Assembly (NCBI GenBank): GCA_964246185.1
Contig: CAXTPP010000004.1
Location: 1-59,647 of the forward strand
Reading direction: 5' to 3'
Source: LMUY01 sp964246185
GTDB taxonomy: Bacteria > Pseudomonadota > Alphaproteobacteria > Acetobacterales > Acetobacteraceae
Length of the DNA stretch: 59,647 nt
In this document: piece by piece, positions 43,957 to 52,045 of the stretch
Layout: each line of letters starts with the position of its first letter
How positions within the stretch are numbered: position 1 is the first letter of the stretch
Made by a program: the position numbers and the translations under genes
Notes under the pieces: model-generated
Databases searched by the model: none
The model's input: the letters and a program-made list of their open reading frames with translations, nothing else
What the model was told of the DNA's origin: nothing

Positions 43957-44002
43957 AGGCGATCCCTCCGGCAGGATCGTGGCGTATCGGGCGTGAGTAA
44001 AG

Positions 44003-44515
44003 TTACCGCTTGGAGAACTGGTAGGACCGGCGGGCCTTCGCCTTGCCGTACTTCTTGCGCTCCACCACGCGGCTGTCCCGCGTCAGGAACCCGGCCAGCT
44101 TCAGGATGCCGCGCAAATCCGGCTCGTAGTAGGTCAGCGCCCGGCTGATGCCATGGCGGAGTGCGCCGGCTTGACCGGACAACCCGCCGCCCGTCACCGT
44201 GCAGAACACGTCGAACTGGTTGTAGCGGTCCGAGATCAGGAACGGCTGGGTGATCAGCATCCGCAGCACGGGGCGGGCGAAATACGTCGTCACCGTCTTG
44301 CCATTGACGTTGATGTCGCCGCGGCCGGGCTTGATCCAAACCCGGGCGATGGCGTTCTTGCGGCGGCCGGTCGCGTAGGAGCGGCCCAGCGCATCCCGCT
44401 TCGGCTCGACCCGGATCGTGGGCGTTTCCTGGGTAGGCAGGGCGCCCGATGCGGCAAAATCCTTGAGGTCGGCAAGCGTGCCGGTGCGGCCGTCTTCCTC
44501 GATGGTGTCGGACAT
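44003..44515 (-). CDS. rpsI: 30S ribosomal protein S9
   Basis: 170 residues. The S9 core begins at YATGRRKNAIARVWIKPG and ends with the conserved KKYGKAKARRSYQFSKR, which reaches the P site. An acidic N-terminal extension of about 45 residues is typical of alphaproteobacteria. ATG 44515 overlaps the rplM TGA by one base (TGATG). Confidence 0.97.
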   Translation of the reverse strand: MSDTIEEDGRTGTLADLKDFAASGALPTQETPTIRVEPKRDALGRSYATGRRKNAIARVWIKPGRGDINVNGKTVTTYFARPVLRMLITQPFLISDRYNQFDVFCTVTGGGLSGQAGALRHGISRALTYYEPDLRGILKLAGFLTRDSRVVERKKYGKAKARRSYQFSKR

Positions 44516-44979
44516 CAAACCCTCGCGTTCTTGGCGTTCATCGCGGCCACGTCCAGCTTCTGCGGCTGCTGGCCGTCGTGCTTGTGCTCAGGCCCGGCAT
44601 AAACATACAGGTGCCGCATCTGCTCGCGCTGCAGCGGGCCACGGGTGATCATCCGCTCGACCGCCTTCTCGATCACGCGCTCGGGATGCCGCCCGGTCAG
44701 GACCTGGCGCACGGAACGGCCCTTGATGCCGCCCGGGAACCCGGTGTGGTAATAGAACACCGACTGGTCCGCCTTGTTGCCCGTCACGCGGACCTTCTCG
44801 GCGTTGACCACCACGATGTTGTCGCCGCAATCGACGTGCGGGGTGAACTGCGGCTTGTGCTTGCCGCGCAGCCGCAGCGCGATGATCGACGCGAGCCGCC
44901 CGAGCACCAGGCCGTCCGCGTCGATCAGAGTCCAGCTTTTCGTGGCATCCGCAGGCTTGAGCGAGATGGTCGTCTTCAT
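44515..44979 (-). CDS. rplM: 50S ribosomal protein L13
   Basis: 154 residues. LIDADGLVLGRLAS at the start, DNIVVVNAEKVRVTGNK and YYHTGFPGGIK in the middle, and RMITRGPLQREQMRHLYVYAG toward the end are L13 signatures. First gene of rplM-rpsI. The long frame upstream is not needed. Confidence 0.97.
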   Translation of the reverse strand: MKTTISLKPADATKSWTLIDADGLVLGRLASIIALRLRGKHKPQFTPHVDCGDNIVVVNAEKVRVTGNKADQSVFYYHTGFPGGIKGRSVRQVLTGRHPERVIEKAVERMITRGPLQREQMRHLYVYAGPEHKHDGQQPQKLDVAAMNAKNARV

Positions 44980-45049
44980 GGCCGCATGTCCGTCTGCATC
45001 CTGCCGCGTCGTATCGCGGCGAAAGGCCGGCAAGTCAAGGCGCTGCCTA

Positions 45050-45069
45050 TGTGGTATGTCAATACCACA
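45050..45069. promoter_or_regulatory. Perfect inverted repeat in the rplM upstream region
   Basis: TGTGGTAT-GTCA-ATACCACA: eight-base perfect arms, in the 116-base divergent interval between rplM and the epimerase-like gene. It could be a repressor operator (TGGTAT-N4-ATACCA geometry resembles some GntR-family sites) or an RNA hairpin in the leader of either gene. Confidence 0.45.
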
Positions 45070-45095
45070 GGGTTCCGCAGGCCCGCGCCGCCGGT

Positions 45096-45971
45096 ATGAT
45101 GCCTTCGATGGAGACCCCCGCAAGCATCTATGTCATCGGCGCATCCGGCCGGTCCGGCGCGGCGCTCTGCCGGTCCCTGGCGGCGGACGGGATGGGTTAC
45201 GTTCCCGTCGTGCGCAACCTGCCGAAGTGGCTGGCGACCGGGCTGCCGGGCGATCCCGCCGTCGCGGACCTGCGGCACGGCCCGATACTGCGCGAGGCGT
45301 TGCGGGGGGCGGCGGTTGTGGTGTCCTGCGCCCATGCCCGCCACGCCGCAGCGATCCTGGACGCCGCCCCGGCGGATGCACGCCATTTCGTCCTCCTGGG
45401 CAGCACCCGCAAGTTTACCCGCTGGCCGGACGCCCATGCGCAGGGCGTGCTGGCGGGAGAGGCCGCGTTCCGCCATTCCGGCCGCTCCGGCGTGATGCTG
45501 CACCCGACGATGATCTACGGCGCGGCCGGCGAGAACAATGTGCAGCGCCTCGCCCGCCTGCTGCGCCGCCTGCCGCTGGTGCCGTTGCCGGCGGGCGGGC
45601 GGGCGCTGGTGCGTCCTATCTACCAGGACGACGTGACCCGCAGCCTGCGCGCCGCCATCGACGCCGAGTGGCGGCAGGCCGACTCCATCGTGCTCGCCGG
45701 CGCGGACAGCGTGCGCTACGCCGACCTGGTCCGGGCCGTCGCCGCCGCCGCCGGGCTGAGCCCGCCCCGCATTGTCCCGTTGCCGGCCAGCCTGCTACGC
45801 CTCGCCGCGCCCCTCACCCGGCTGGCGCCGGGCCTGCCCACCATCCGGCAGGCGGAAGTGCAGCGGCTGCTGGAGGACAAGACGTTCAGCATCGACGCGA
45901 TGCAGCGCCAATTGGGCGTGACGCCGGTCGGCCTGGTGGAAGGGCTGGCGCGGACGCTCGGGCCGGCCTGA
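45096..45971 (+). CDS. NAD(P)-binding atypical SDR / epimerase-like protein
   Basis: 291 residues. Extended or atypical SDR with YVIGASGRSGAALCRSL (Rossmann motif), VVVSCAHARHAAAIL, HFVLLGSTRKFTRWPDAHAQ, LHPTMIYGAAGENNVQRLARL and RPIYQDDVTRSLRAAI. NmrA/complex-I-assembly-like epimerases look similar; the catalytic Tyr-x3-Lys is not clear. Start uncertain: ATG 45096, 45099 or 45108; no strong SD. Confidence 0.7.
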   Translation: MMPSMETPASIYVIGASGRSGAALCRSLAADGMGYVPVVRNLPKWLATGLPGDPAVADLRHGPILREALRGAAVVVSCAHARHAAAILDAAPADARHFVLLGSTRKFTRWPDAHAQGVLAGEAAFRHSGRSGVMLHPTMIYGAAGENNVQRLARLLRRLPLVPLPAGGRALVRPIYQDDVTRSLRAAIDAEWRQADSIVLAGADSVRYADLVRAVAAAAGLSPPRIVPLPASLLRLAAPLTRLAPGLPTIRQAEVQRLLEDKTFSIDAMQRQLGVTPVGLVEGLARTLGPA

Positions 45972-45987
45972 GTGCGGCAAGCGGCAC

Positions 45988-46611
45988 TTAGCCGGCCGTC
46001 AGCGCGTTTTCGAGCGCCGAGAGGTCAGCCGGGGTGTTGACGTTGGCGAACGGGTCGCCCTCGAACGGCACTGCACGCATCGCCAAGGTGTCCGCGAACG
46101 CGCGGACGCTGCGCGGGCCAGGCCGGCCGAGCCAGCCGCGCAAGGCCTCCCGCGCCGCCACCGGCCAGAGCGCCACCAGATGGTGCCGCCGCCCGCCGCT
46201 TGCCGCCACCGATGGGGCAGGTTCCAACATGCGGGCAAGCCCGGCGGGAATCAGCGGCGTGTCGCCAGGCACGCTCAGCAACGCCGCCGCGCCGAGGCTT
46301 GCGGCCCAATCCAGCCCAGCGAGCACGCCGGCCATCGGCCCCTGCTCCGGCTGCCGGTCCGCCAGCACGGGCAGTTCCGTGATGAAGCGCGCCGGGTCGC
46401 CGTTGGCGCTGATGGCGATGTGGGCGTGGTCCGGGGACAGGGTGGCCAGGATGCGGGCCAGCAGGGTCTGTCCGCCCAGCAGCAGCAGCGGCTTGTCCCC
46501 GCCGCCCATGCGTCGGGCTTGGCCGCCGGCCAGGATGAGGGCAGGAAGGCCAGGGCGCTGCCCTGGACCCGGAAGGGAACGGTTGTTTCCTTCACCCTTT
46601 GTTGGGAGCAT
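45988..46611 (-). CDS. mobA: Molybdenum cofactor guanylyltransferase MobA
   Basis: Adds GMP to molybdopterin. 207 residues: the nucleotide-binding signature ILAGGQARRMGGGDKPLL begins at residue 26, then QPEQGPMAGVLAGLDWA, LLSVPGDTPLIP and FANVNTPADL (Asn-x-Asn near the end). The only credible ATG, at 46611, lies beside or within dispersed repeat C, so the first 20 or so residues are repeat-derived and not conserved in MobA. Confidence 0.87.
   Translation of the reverse strand: MLPTKGEGNNRSLPGPGQRPGLPALILAGGQARRMGGGDKPLLLLGGQTLLARILATLSPDHAHIAISANGDPARFITELPVLADRQPEQGPMAGVLAGLDWAASLGAAALLSVPGDTPLIPAGLARMLEPAPSVAASGGRRHHLVALWPVAAREALRGWLGRPGPRSVRAFADTLAMRAVPFEGDPFANVNTPADLSALENALTAG
46548..46600 (-). 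repeat. Dispersed hairpin repeat, partial copy C
   Basis: On the minus strand this reads AAAGGGTGAAGGAAACAACC and continues to CCAGGGCAGCGCCCTGGCC, which aligns base by base with copy A at 7381-7431, including the TTCCCTT-CGGGT-CAGGGC core. CCAGGGC pairs with GCCCTGG. It forms the 5' end of mobA. Confidence 0.7.
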
Positions 46612-46763
46612 ACGGCGAAAGGCTTTCGGGTCGTGCCGATGACTGGCGATGCGTCATCCTTCACGCTCCGCCGGCTTGGATCAATCGCCAGCGCGGCCTT
46701 CAGCTCATAGGACTCCGCAAATATTTGAAAGCGTTCGAAAACTCCTATTACGATGAACTGTTG

Positions 46764-47309
46764 ATGGAACTTGCCCTATCCGGCCCTTCCGCAGTGATCT
46801 GGCTGGACCCTTTGAGGGTCGGCCACGCGGAAGGCATGTTCACCGGGCTTTCCGACGCAGCAGCCTACGTTTACCTGCCCGACGATCCGCCCATAAATGT
46901 CGAGTGGTTGCGTGACCGCTACCGCCACCAAACAGTCGGACACTCCAGCGATGGATCAGAACTATGGTTCAACTGGATCATACGGCGGGACGACGGAACG
47001 TTCCTGGGCTACACCCAAGCGACCGTCGTGGCCCGCGAGGCACTCGTCGCCTACCACTTGTTCCCGCAACATTGGCGGCAGGGGATCGGATCGAAGGCCC
47101 TGGCCGCCACGCTTGATGCGGTGTTCGGCATGGCAGGCGTCACCCTGGCGCGAGCCCTGGTCGATACGCGCAATGAGGCATCCCGGCGTTTGCTGGCGTC
47201 CCTTGGCTTCGTGGCCGTCCGCATGATCGAGCAGGCAGACTTCTTCAAAGGCTGCGTGAGCGACGAGATCGTGTTCGAGTTGCAAAACCCCATTGTCCAC
47301 TCACGCTGA
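46764..47309 (+). CDS. GNAT-family N-acetyltransferase
   Basis: 181 residues. YHLFPQHWRQGIGSKALAA carries the acetyl-CoA-binding RQGIGS motif, and RALVDTRNEASRRLLASLGF is the family's motif B; the layout is that of RimJ-like acetyltransferases. ATG 46764 matches the usual N-terminus; the frame is open upstream without a family match. GC is lower than in flanking genes. The substrate is unknown. Confidence 0.8.
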   Translation: MELALSGPSAVIWLDPLRVGHAEGMFTGLSDAAAYVYLPDDPPINVEWLRDRYRHQTVGHSSDGSELWFNWIIRRDDGTFLGYTQATVVAREALVAYHLFPQHWRQGIGSKALAATLDAVFGMAGVTLARALVDTRNEASRRLLASLGFVAVRMIEQADFFKGCVSDEIVFELQNPIVHSR

Positions 47310-47334
47310 ACATGCCAGGACCGGCACGCGCATC

Positions 47335-47685
47335 TCAGCCGATTGCGGCAAGGTTGCGGGTTGGCACCCATCCAGCGTCGCCGCTATCGGCAACGCACCA
47401 ACTCCATCCAGCCACGCTCTCTAGCACGCTTACAGCTTGCCCTTCGAGAACTGTGAGTTCCATCGCGCTATAGTCCTGCCGAATGACTGCCGCCAACTGT
47501 TCTTCATCCCTGTTGAGGAGATGTTCCGGCACCCATCCGGAAAGACTGGAGGCCATGTGGTCGCACCAAATCCAGCCGGGCGCATCATCGTCATGGCGGC
47601 CGAGCTTCACTCGATCGCCTGCTACGGCGAGGATCGGCGTATCGTAGATGCGCTTCCAACTGGAAACCACTCGGTAGCCAGGCAT
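47335..47685 (-). CDS. Small protein with two SH3-like repeats
   Basis: 116 residues, no signal peptide. Two variant SH3 modules are visible: GDRVKLGRHDD...GWIWCD...SGWVPEHLL (about residues 20-57) and LTVLEGQAVSVLESVAGWSW, CVADSGDAGWVPTRNL (about 75-112), both ending in the GWVP motif. Such proteins are often annotated as SH3 domain-containing; the binding partner is unknown. Start at ATG 47685 with GGCGGGA upstream. Lower GC than its neighbours. Confidence 0.7.
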   Translation of the reverse strand: MPGYRVVSSWKRIYDTPILAVAGDRVKLGRHDDDAPGWIWCDHMASSLSGWVPEHLLNRDEEQLAAVIRQDYSAMELTVLEGQAVSVLESVAGWSWCVADSGDAGWVPTRNLAAIG

Positions 47686-47843
47686 GGCGCTGTTCCCGCC
47701 TCTTGAGATTATTAAATGTCCAACATCTCTCAATCCAGGTAAAGTCAAGAGCTTACGCTGCTTTTTGCCTTGCATTCCCCCGCAGGAAACGCTGCCCTCA
47801 ACCATCCGTTGGGACGCGCAGGCAACCCCTTCGGAGCGACGTC

Positions 47844-48158
47844 ATGGCCTCGCACAGCGACTCGACGACCGACCACAAGGTGATCCAGCAGTGGATCGAG
47901 AGCCGCAACGGCAAGCCTGCCAAGGTGGCCGACACCGGGGACAAGCGCGGCCCCGGCATCCTGCGCATCGATTTCGGCCAGGACGACGACAAGCTCCAGG
48001 TCATCGGCTGGGATGAATTCTTTGCCGTGTTCGACGAGCACGGCCTGGCCTTCCTGCACCAGGACGGGAAGGCGGACGGCGAACCCAGCCGCTTCAACCG
48101 GTTCGTCAAGCGCCACGAAGCGGCTGACCGCATCGACCTGGCGGGCGCGGCAGCGTAA
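47844..48158 (+). CDS. Conserved small acidic protein of unknown function
   Basis: 104 residues: DHKVIQQWIESRNGKPAKV, GILRIDFGQDDDKLQVIGWD, FFAVFDEHGLAFLHQD, SRFNRFVKRHEA. I recognise this as a small conserved proteobacterial family sometimes mislabelled as a glucan-branching enzyme, although it has no such domain. GGAG lies 5 bases before ATG 47844. It lies 9 bases upstream of nhaA and may be cotranscribed with it. Confidence 0.75.
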   Translation: MASHSDSTTDHKVIQQWIESRNGKPAKVADTGDKRGPGILRIDFGQDDDKLQVIGWDEFFAVFDEHGLAFLHQDGKADGEPSRFNRFVKRHEAADRIDLAGAAA

Positions 48159-48167
48159 GGGCCGCGC

Positions 48168-49385
48168 GTGGACCAGCCGCAGAAACTCCCCACCGCCGCC
48201 GCGCGCAGCCTGGATGTGCTCGCCGCGTTCTTCCGCAGCAACGTGGCCGGCGGGCTGGTGCTTATGGCATCGGCCTGCGTGGCGCTGGCGTGGTCCAACT
48301 CGTCGGCCGCCCCGTCCTACCAGGCGTTGCTGGCCTATCCGCTGGGGATCAGCGCCGGGCCGGCCAGCTTCATCCTGCCGGCGCACGACTGGGTCAACGA
48401 AGGGCTGATGGCGCTGTTCTTCCTGCTGATCGGGCTGGAAATCCGCCGGGAGGTCACGCAGGGCCAGCTGGCGTCGGTGCGCCTGGCGACCGGCCCGCTG
48501 GTGGGCGCGCTCGGCGGCATGATCGCGCCGGCGCTGATCTACGTCGCCGTCAACCACGCGAACCCGGCGGCCCTGCGCGGCTGGGCGGTGCCGGTGGCGA
48601 CCGACATCGCGTTCGCCCTGGCCGCGCTCAGCCTGCTGGGCAAGCGGGTGCCGGTGGCGCTCAAGGTGTTCCTGACCGCGCTCGCCATCCTGGACGATTT
48701 CGGCGCCATCGTGGTCATCGCGCTGTTCTACAGCCGCGGGCTGGACTGGGCGGCGCTGGGCGTGGCCGCCGCGGTGCTGGCAGGGCTGTTCGGCTTGCGG
48801 CTGGCCGGCGTGCGGGCGCTCAGCCCCTACCTGCTGGGCGGCGCGGTGCTGTGGGCCGCCATCTACCGGTCCGGCATCCACGCGACCCTGTCCGGCGTCG
48901 CTCTCGCCTTCGCCGTGCCGATGGGAAACGAACCCGGCGAGGGCGCATGCCCGGCGGAGCGGCTGGAGCGGGCGTTGGACGGTTGGGACGCCTACGCCAT
49001 CCTGCCGCTGTTCGGGCTGGCGAACGCCGGGCTGCAGTTCAGCGCCGTCTCGCTGCGCACTGTCATGGACCCGGTGTTCATCGGCATCGCCGCCGGGCTG
49101 GTGCTGGGCAAGCAAGCTGGCGTGTTCGGCGCCACGATGCTCGCCGCCAGGCTGCGCCTGGTCCACCTGCCGCCGGAGCTGACGGCGCGGGTGCTGTACG
49201 GCGGCAGCGTGCTGTGCGGCGTCGGCTTCACCATGAGCCTGTTCATCGGCAACCTGGCGTTCCCCGGCCCGGGGCGCGAGGCGGAAGTGAAGCTGGCGAT
49301 CTTCGGCGGGTCGCTGCTGTCCGCGCTGCTGGGCCTGCTGGTGCTGCGCCGGGTTACGCGGCGGCGTTCTGGGAAGCGGGCCTGA
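48168..49385 (+). CDS. nhaA: Na+/H+ antiporter NhaA
   Basis: Inner-membrane exchanger for Na+/Li+ and pH homeostasis. 405 residues, about 12 transmembrane segments. ASACVALAWSNSSAAPSY at the start, LMALFFLLIGLEIRRE, VATDIAFALAALSLLGKRVP, FLTALAILDDFGAIVVIALFY with the ion-binding Asp pair, and GFTMSLFIGNLAF. GTG start with AAGGG upstream. Confidence 0.95.
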   Translation: MDQPQKLPTAAARSLDVLAAFFRSNVAGGLVLMASACVALAWSNSSAAPSYQALLAYPLGISAGPASFILPAHDWVNEGLMALFFLLIGLEIRREVTQGQLASVRLATGPLVGALGGMIAPALIYVAVNHANPAALRGWAVPVATDIAFALAALSLLGKRVPVALKVFLTALAILDDFGAIVVIALFYSRGLDWAALGVAAAVLAGLFGLRLAGVRALSPYLLGGAVLWAAIYRSGIHATLSGVALAFAVPMGNEPGEGACPAERLERALDGWDAYAILPLFGLANAGLQFSAVSLRTVMDPVFIGIAAGLVLGKQAGVFGATMLAARLRLVHLPPELTARVLYGGSVLCGVGFTMSLFIGNLAFPGPGREAEVKLAIFGGSLLSALLGLLVLRRVTRRRSGKRA

Positions 49386-49410
49386 CGCCCTTGCGCCGTC
49401 CGCCGCGGCG

Positions 49411-50523
49411 ATGGCAGACACGCTGCCAGATGCGCCAAACCCCTCCCGCATGAGGATCGTGATCTTCGGCCTCGCCGTCAGCTCCTCCTGGGGCAACGGC
49501 CACGCGGCGCTTTGGCGCGGGCTGATCAACGGCCTGCTGGAGGACGGCCATGTGGTCGCGTTCTTCGAGCGGGACCAATCGTACTACGCGCAGAACCGCG
49601 ACCTGACGGAACTGCCGCCGGGCGGCGAGCTGGTGCTCTACCCGGACTGGCCCAGCGCCCTCCCTGCGGCCCGCCGCGCCCTGGCCGGCGCGGACGTGGC
49701 GGTCGTCACCTCGTACTGCCCGGATGCTTTGGACGCCGCCGCGCTGGTGGGGGACGGCGTCGCGCTGTCCTGTTTCTACGACCTGGACACCCCCGTGACC
49801 CTGGCCCGCCACGCCGCCGGTGAAAGCATCGCCTATATCGGGCCAGAAGGGTTGAGCCGATATGACTTGGTGCTGAGCTACACCGGCGGGGCCGCGCTGG
49901 AAGCCCTGCGCCGCAGCTTCGGGGCACGCCGGGTGGCGCCGCTGTACGGCTCCGTGGACCCGGCGATGCACCATCCCGTCGGCCGCGAAGGCGACCGGGC
50001 GCTGCTGTCCTACCTCGGCACCTATGCCGAGGACCGGCAGGCGGCGCTGGAGGCGCTGTTCGTCGAACCGGCGCGCCGCCGCCCGGCAGACCGTTTCGTC
50101 ATCGGCGGTGCGCAGTACCCGGCGCAGTTCCCCTGGACCGCCAACACCTGGTTTGTGCGGCACCTGCCCCCTGCCCGACACCCGGCGTTTTACTGCTCAT
50201 CCCGCATGACGCTGAACGTGACGCGGGCGGCGATGGCGCAGATGGGCCACTGCCCGTCCGGCCGCCTGTTCGAGGCGGCTTCCTGCGGCACACCCATCCT
50301 CAGCGACCGGTGGGACGGGCTGGAGCAGTTCTTCACCCCGGGCGACGAAATCCTGGTGGCGTCGAGCACGGCGGAGGCGATGGCGGCGCTGGACACCCCG
50401 GATGCAGAGCTTGCTGCCATCGCCCGCCGTGCCCGCGAGCGGACGCTGGCCGAGCACACCGCCCAACGCCGGGCGCGCGAGATGGTGATGGCATTCGAGG
50501 CCCTGTCCAAGGCGGGCGCCTGA
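49411..50523 (+). CDS. CgeB-like glycosyltransferase
   Basis: 370 residues. FGLAVSSSWGNGHAALWRGL at the start, HVVAFFERDQSYYAQNRDL, YDLDTPVTLAR, SYTGGAALEALRRSFGARRV, LSYLGTYAEDRQAALEALFV and the C-terminal GRLFEAASCGTPILSDRWDG place it with CgeB/family-1_2 glycosyltransferases, which pair a DUF3880-like N-domain with a GT-B C-domain. First of seven consecutive plus-strand genes. The next gene overlaps it by one base. Confidence 0.82.
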   Translation: MADTLPDAPNPSRMRIVIFGLAVSSSWGNGHAALWRGLINGLLEDGHVVAFFERDQSYYAQNRDLTELPPGGELVLYPDWPSALPAARRALAGADVAVVTSYCPDALDAAALVGDGVALSCFYDLDTPVTLARHAAGESIAYIGPEGLSRYDLVLSYTGGAALEALRRSFGARRVAPLYGSVDPAMHHPVGREGDRALLSYLGTYAEDRQAALEALFVEPARRRPADRFVIGGAQYPAQFPWTANTWFVRHLPPARHPAFYCSSRMTLNVTRAAMAQMGHCPSGRLFEAASCGTPILSDRWDGLEQFFTPGDEILVASSTAEAMAALDTPDAELAAIARRARERTLAEHTAQRRAREMVMAFEALSKAGA

Positions 50524-51281
50524 TGTGGGGTATCATCCCCGCCGCCGGGCAGGGCACGCGCATCCAGCCGCTGGCGTTCAGCAAGGAGCTGCTGCCGATC
50601 GGCAGCCGGGTGGACGAACGCGGCGTGGAGCGGCCACGCGCGGTCAGCGAGTTCCTGGTCGAGCGCATGGTGCGCGGCGGGGCGGACAAGATCTGCTTCG
50701 TGATCTCGCCGTGGAAGTCCGACATCCTACAGTACTACGGCGGCAGCCTGGGCGACACCGCCTTCGCCTACGTGGTGCAGAACCACGCGGCCGGGCTGTG
50801 CGATGCGATCTTCCGTGCCCTGCCGCTGGTCGGGCCGGACGAGCCGGTGCTGCTGGGCCTGCCGGACACCGTGTGGTTCCCGGTCGATGCGCTGGCTGGC
50901 CTGCCGGATGATCGGCTGAGCTTCCTGCTGTTCCCGGTGTGCCAGCCGGAGTTGTTCGACGCGGTGCTGCTGGACGCGGCAGGCCGGGTGATTGCGATCG
51001 AGGTGAAGGCTGCCGTCCCCCGCTCGCACTGGATTTGGGGCGCGTTCAAGCTGCCCGGCGCGCTGCTGCACCGGTTGCACGCGCTGTGGCTGCGGCGCGA
51101 GCGGCAGGACGAGTTCATCGGCACGCTGGTCAACGCCTACCTGGGCGAGGGTGGCGAAGCGTGGGGCGTGCGGTCTGGCGAGAGCTACGTCGATGTCGGC
51201 ACGCTGCACGGCTACCGCGAGGCGATGCGCGCGCTGGTCGGCCCGCACGAGGGCGCATTTCTGCAGGGAACGGAGCGGTAA
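50523..51281 (+). CDS. Sugar-phosphate nucleotidyltransferase
   Basis: 252 residues. IPAAGQGTRIQPLAFSKELLPIG is the pyrophosphorylase signature with its catalytic Lys; PVLLGLPDTVWFPVDAL carries the metal-binding Asp and YVDVGTLHGYREAM ends the fold as in RfbA/GalU relatives. It makes an NDP-sugar from a sugar-1-phosphate; UTP and glucose-1-phosphate would suit the UDP-xylose genes at 56-58 kb, but specificity is inference. TGATG overlap with the preceding gene. Confidence 0.85.
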   Translation: MWGIIPAAGQGTRIQPLAFSKELLPIGSRVDERGVERPRAVSEFLVERMVRGGADKICFVISPWKSDILQYYGGSLGDTAFAYVVQNHAAGLCDAIFRALPLVGPDEPVLLGLPDTVWFPVDALAGLPDDRLSFLLFPVCQPELFDAVLLDAAGRVIAIEVKAAVPRSHWIWGAFKLPGALLHRLHALWLRRERQDEFIGTLVNAYLGEGGEAWGVRSGESYVDVGTLHGYREAMRALVGPHEGAFLQGTER

Positions 51282-51283
51282 GC

Positions 51284-52045
51284 ATGAGCGGGGCAGCGTG
51301 GACGGCGGAGCGCGTGCGGCAACGGGCCGCCGAGCTTGGGCCATGGTTCCACAACATGGACCTCAAAGGGGTGCGGACGGCGCCGGACCATTTCCTCGGC
51401 GACTTTCCCACGGTGAAGTGGCGCAGCTTCCAGCACGCGGTGCCGGCGGACCTGACCGGCAAGACCGTGCTCGACATCGGCTGCAACGGCGGCTTCTACT
51501 CGTTGGAGATGAAGCGGCGCGGCGCGGCGCGGGTGGTCGGCATAGACTTCGACCCGGACTACCTGGCGCAGGCCCGCTTCGCCGCGGATGTGGAGCAACT
51601 GGACGTCGAGTTCCGCGAGATGTCGGTGTACGACGTGGCCGCGCTGGGCGAACGGTTCGACGTGGTGTTCTTCATCGGCGTACTGTACCACCTGCGCCAT
51701 CCGTTGCTGGCGCTGGACCTGATTCACGCGCACGTCACGCGGGATCTGCTGGTGTTCCAGTCCATGCAGCGCGGCAGCCCAGCGATGCCGGCGGTGGCCG
51801 AGGATTACGAGTTCTGGGATGCCGAACACTTCGACGATCCGGGCTATCCGAAGCTGCACTTCATCGAGCGCAGCTACGCCCGGGACAACACCAACTGGTG
51901 GGCGCCCAACCGGGCCTGCTCCGCCGCCATGCTGCGCAGCGCCGGCTACGACATCGAGGCGACCCCGGAGGAGGAGATGTTCATCTGCCGCCACCGCGAC
52001 GGCGGGCAAGCACCGGCCTACCCTGCGCAAAGCCCGCTCGCATGA
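51284..52045 (+). CDS. SAM-dependent methyltransferase (Rta_06860/TIGR04290-type)
   Basis: 253 residues. GPWFHNMDLKGVRTAPDHFLGDFP is a family hallmark shared with CmoB-like enzymes; TVLDIGCNGGFYSLEMKRRG is motif I, VVGIDFDPDYLAQA motif II, FDVVFFIGVLYHLRHPLLAL motif IV; NTNWWAPNRACSAAMLRSAG is also conserved. It belongs to a type found beside glycosyltransferases. It starts two bases after the nucleotidyltransferase stop and overlaps the hydrolase start by ATGA. Confidence 0.83.
   Translation: MSGAAWTAERVRQRAAELGPWFHNMDLKGVRTAPDHFLGDFPTVKWRSFQHAVPADLTGKTVLDIGCNGGFYSLEMKRRGAARVVGIDFDPDYLAQARFAADVEQLDVEFREMSVYDVAALGERFDVVFFIGVLYHLRHPLLALDLIHAHVTRDLLVFQSMQRGSPAMPAVAEDYEFWDAEHFDDPGYPKLHFIERSYARDNTNWWAPNRACSAAMLRSAGYDIEATPEEEMFICRHRDGGQAPAYPAQSPLA

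Noticed and set aside
51151..52041. Upstream continuation of the glycoside hydrolase frame
   Set aside because: It overlaps the methyltransferase in another frame with no strand 1-3 motifs, so it does not supply the missing front half of the barrel.
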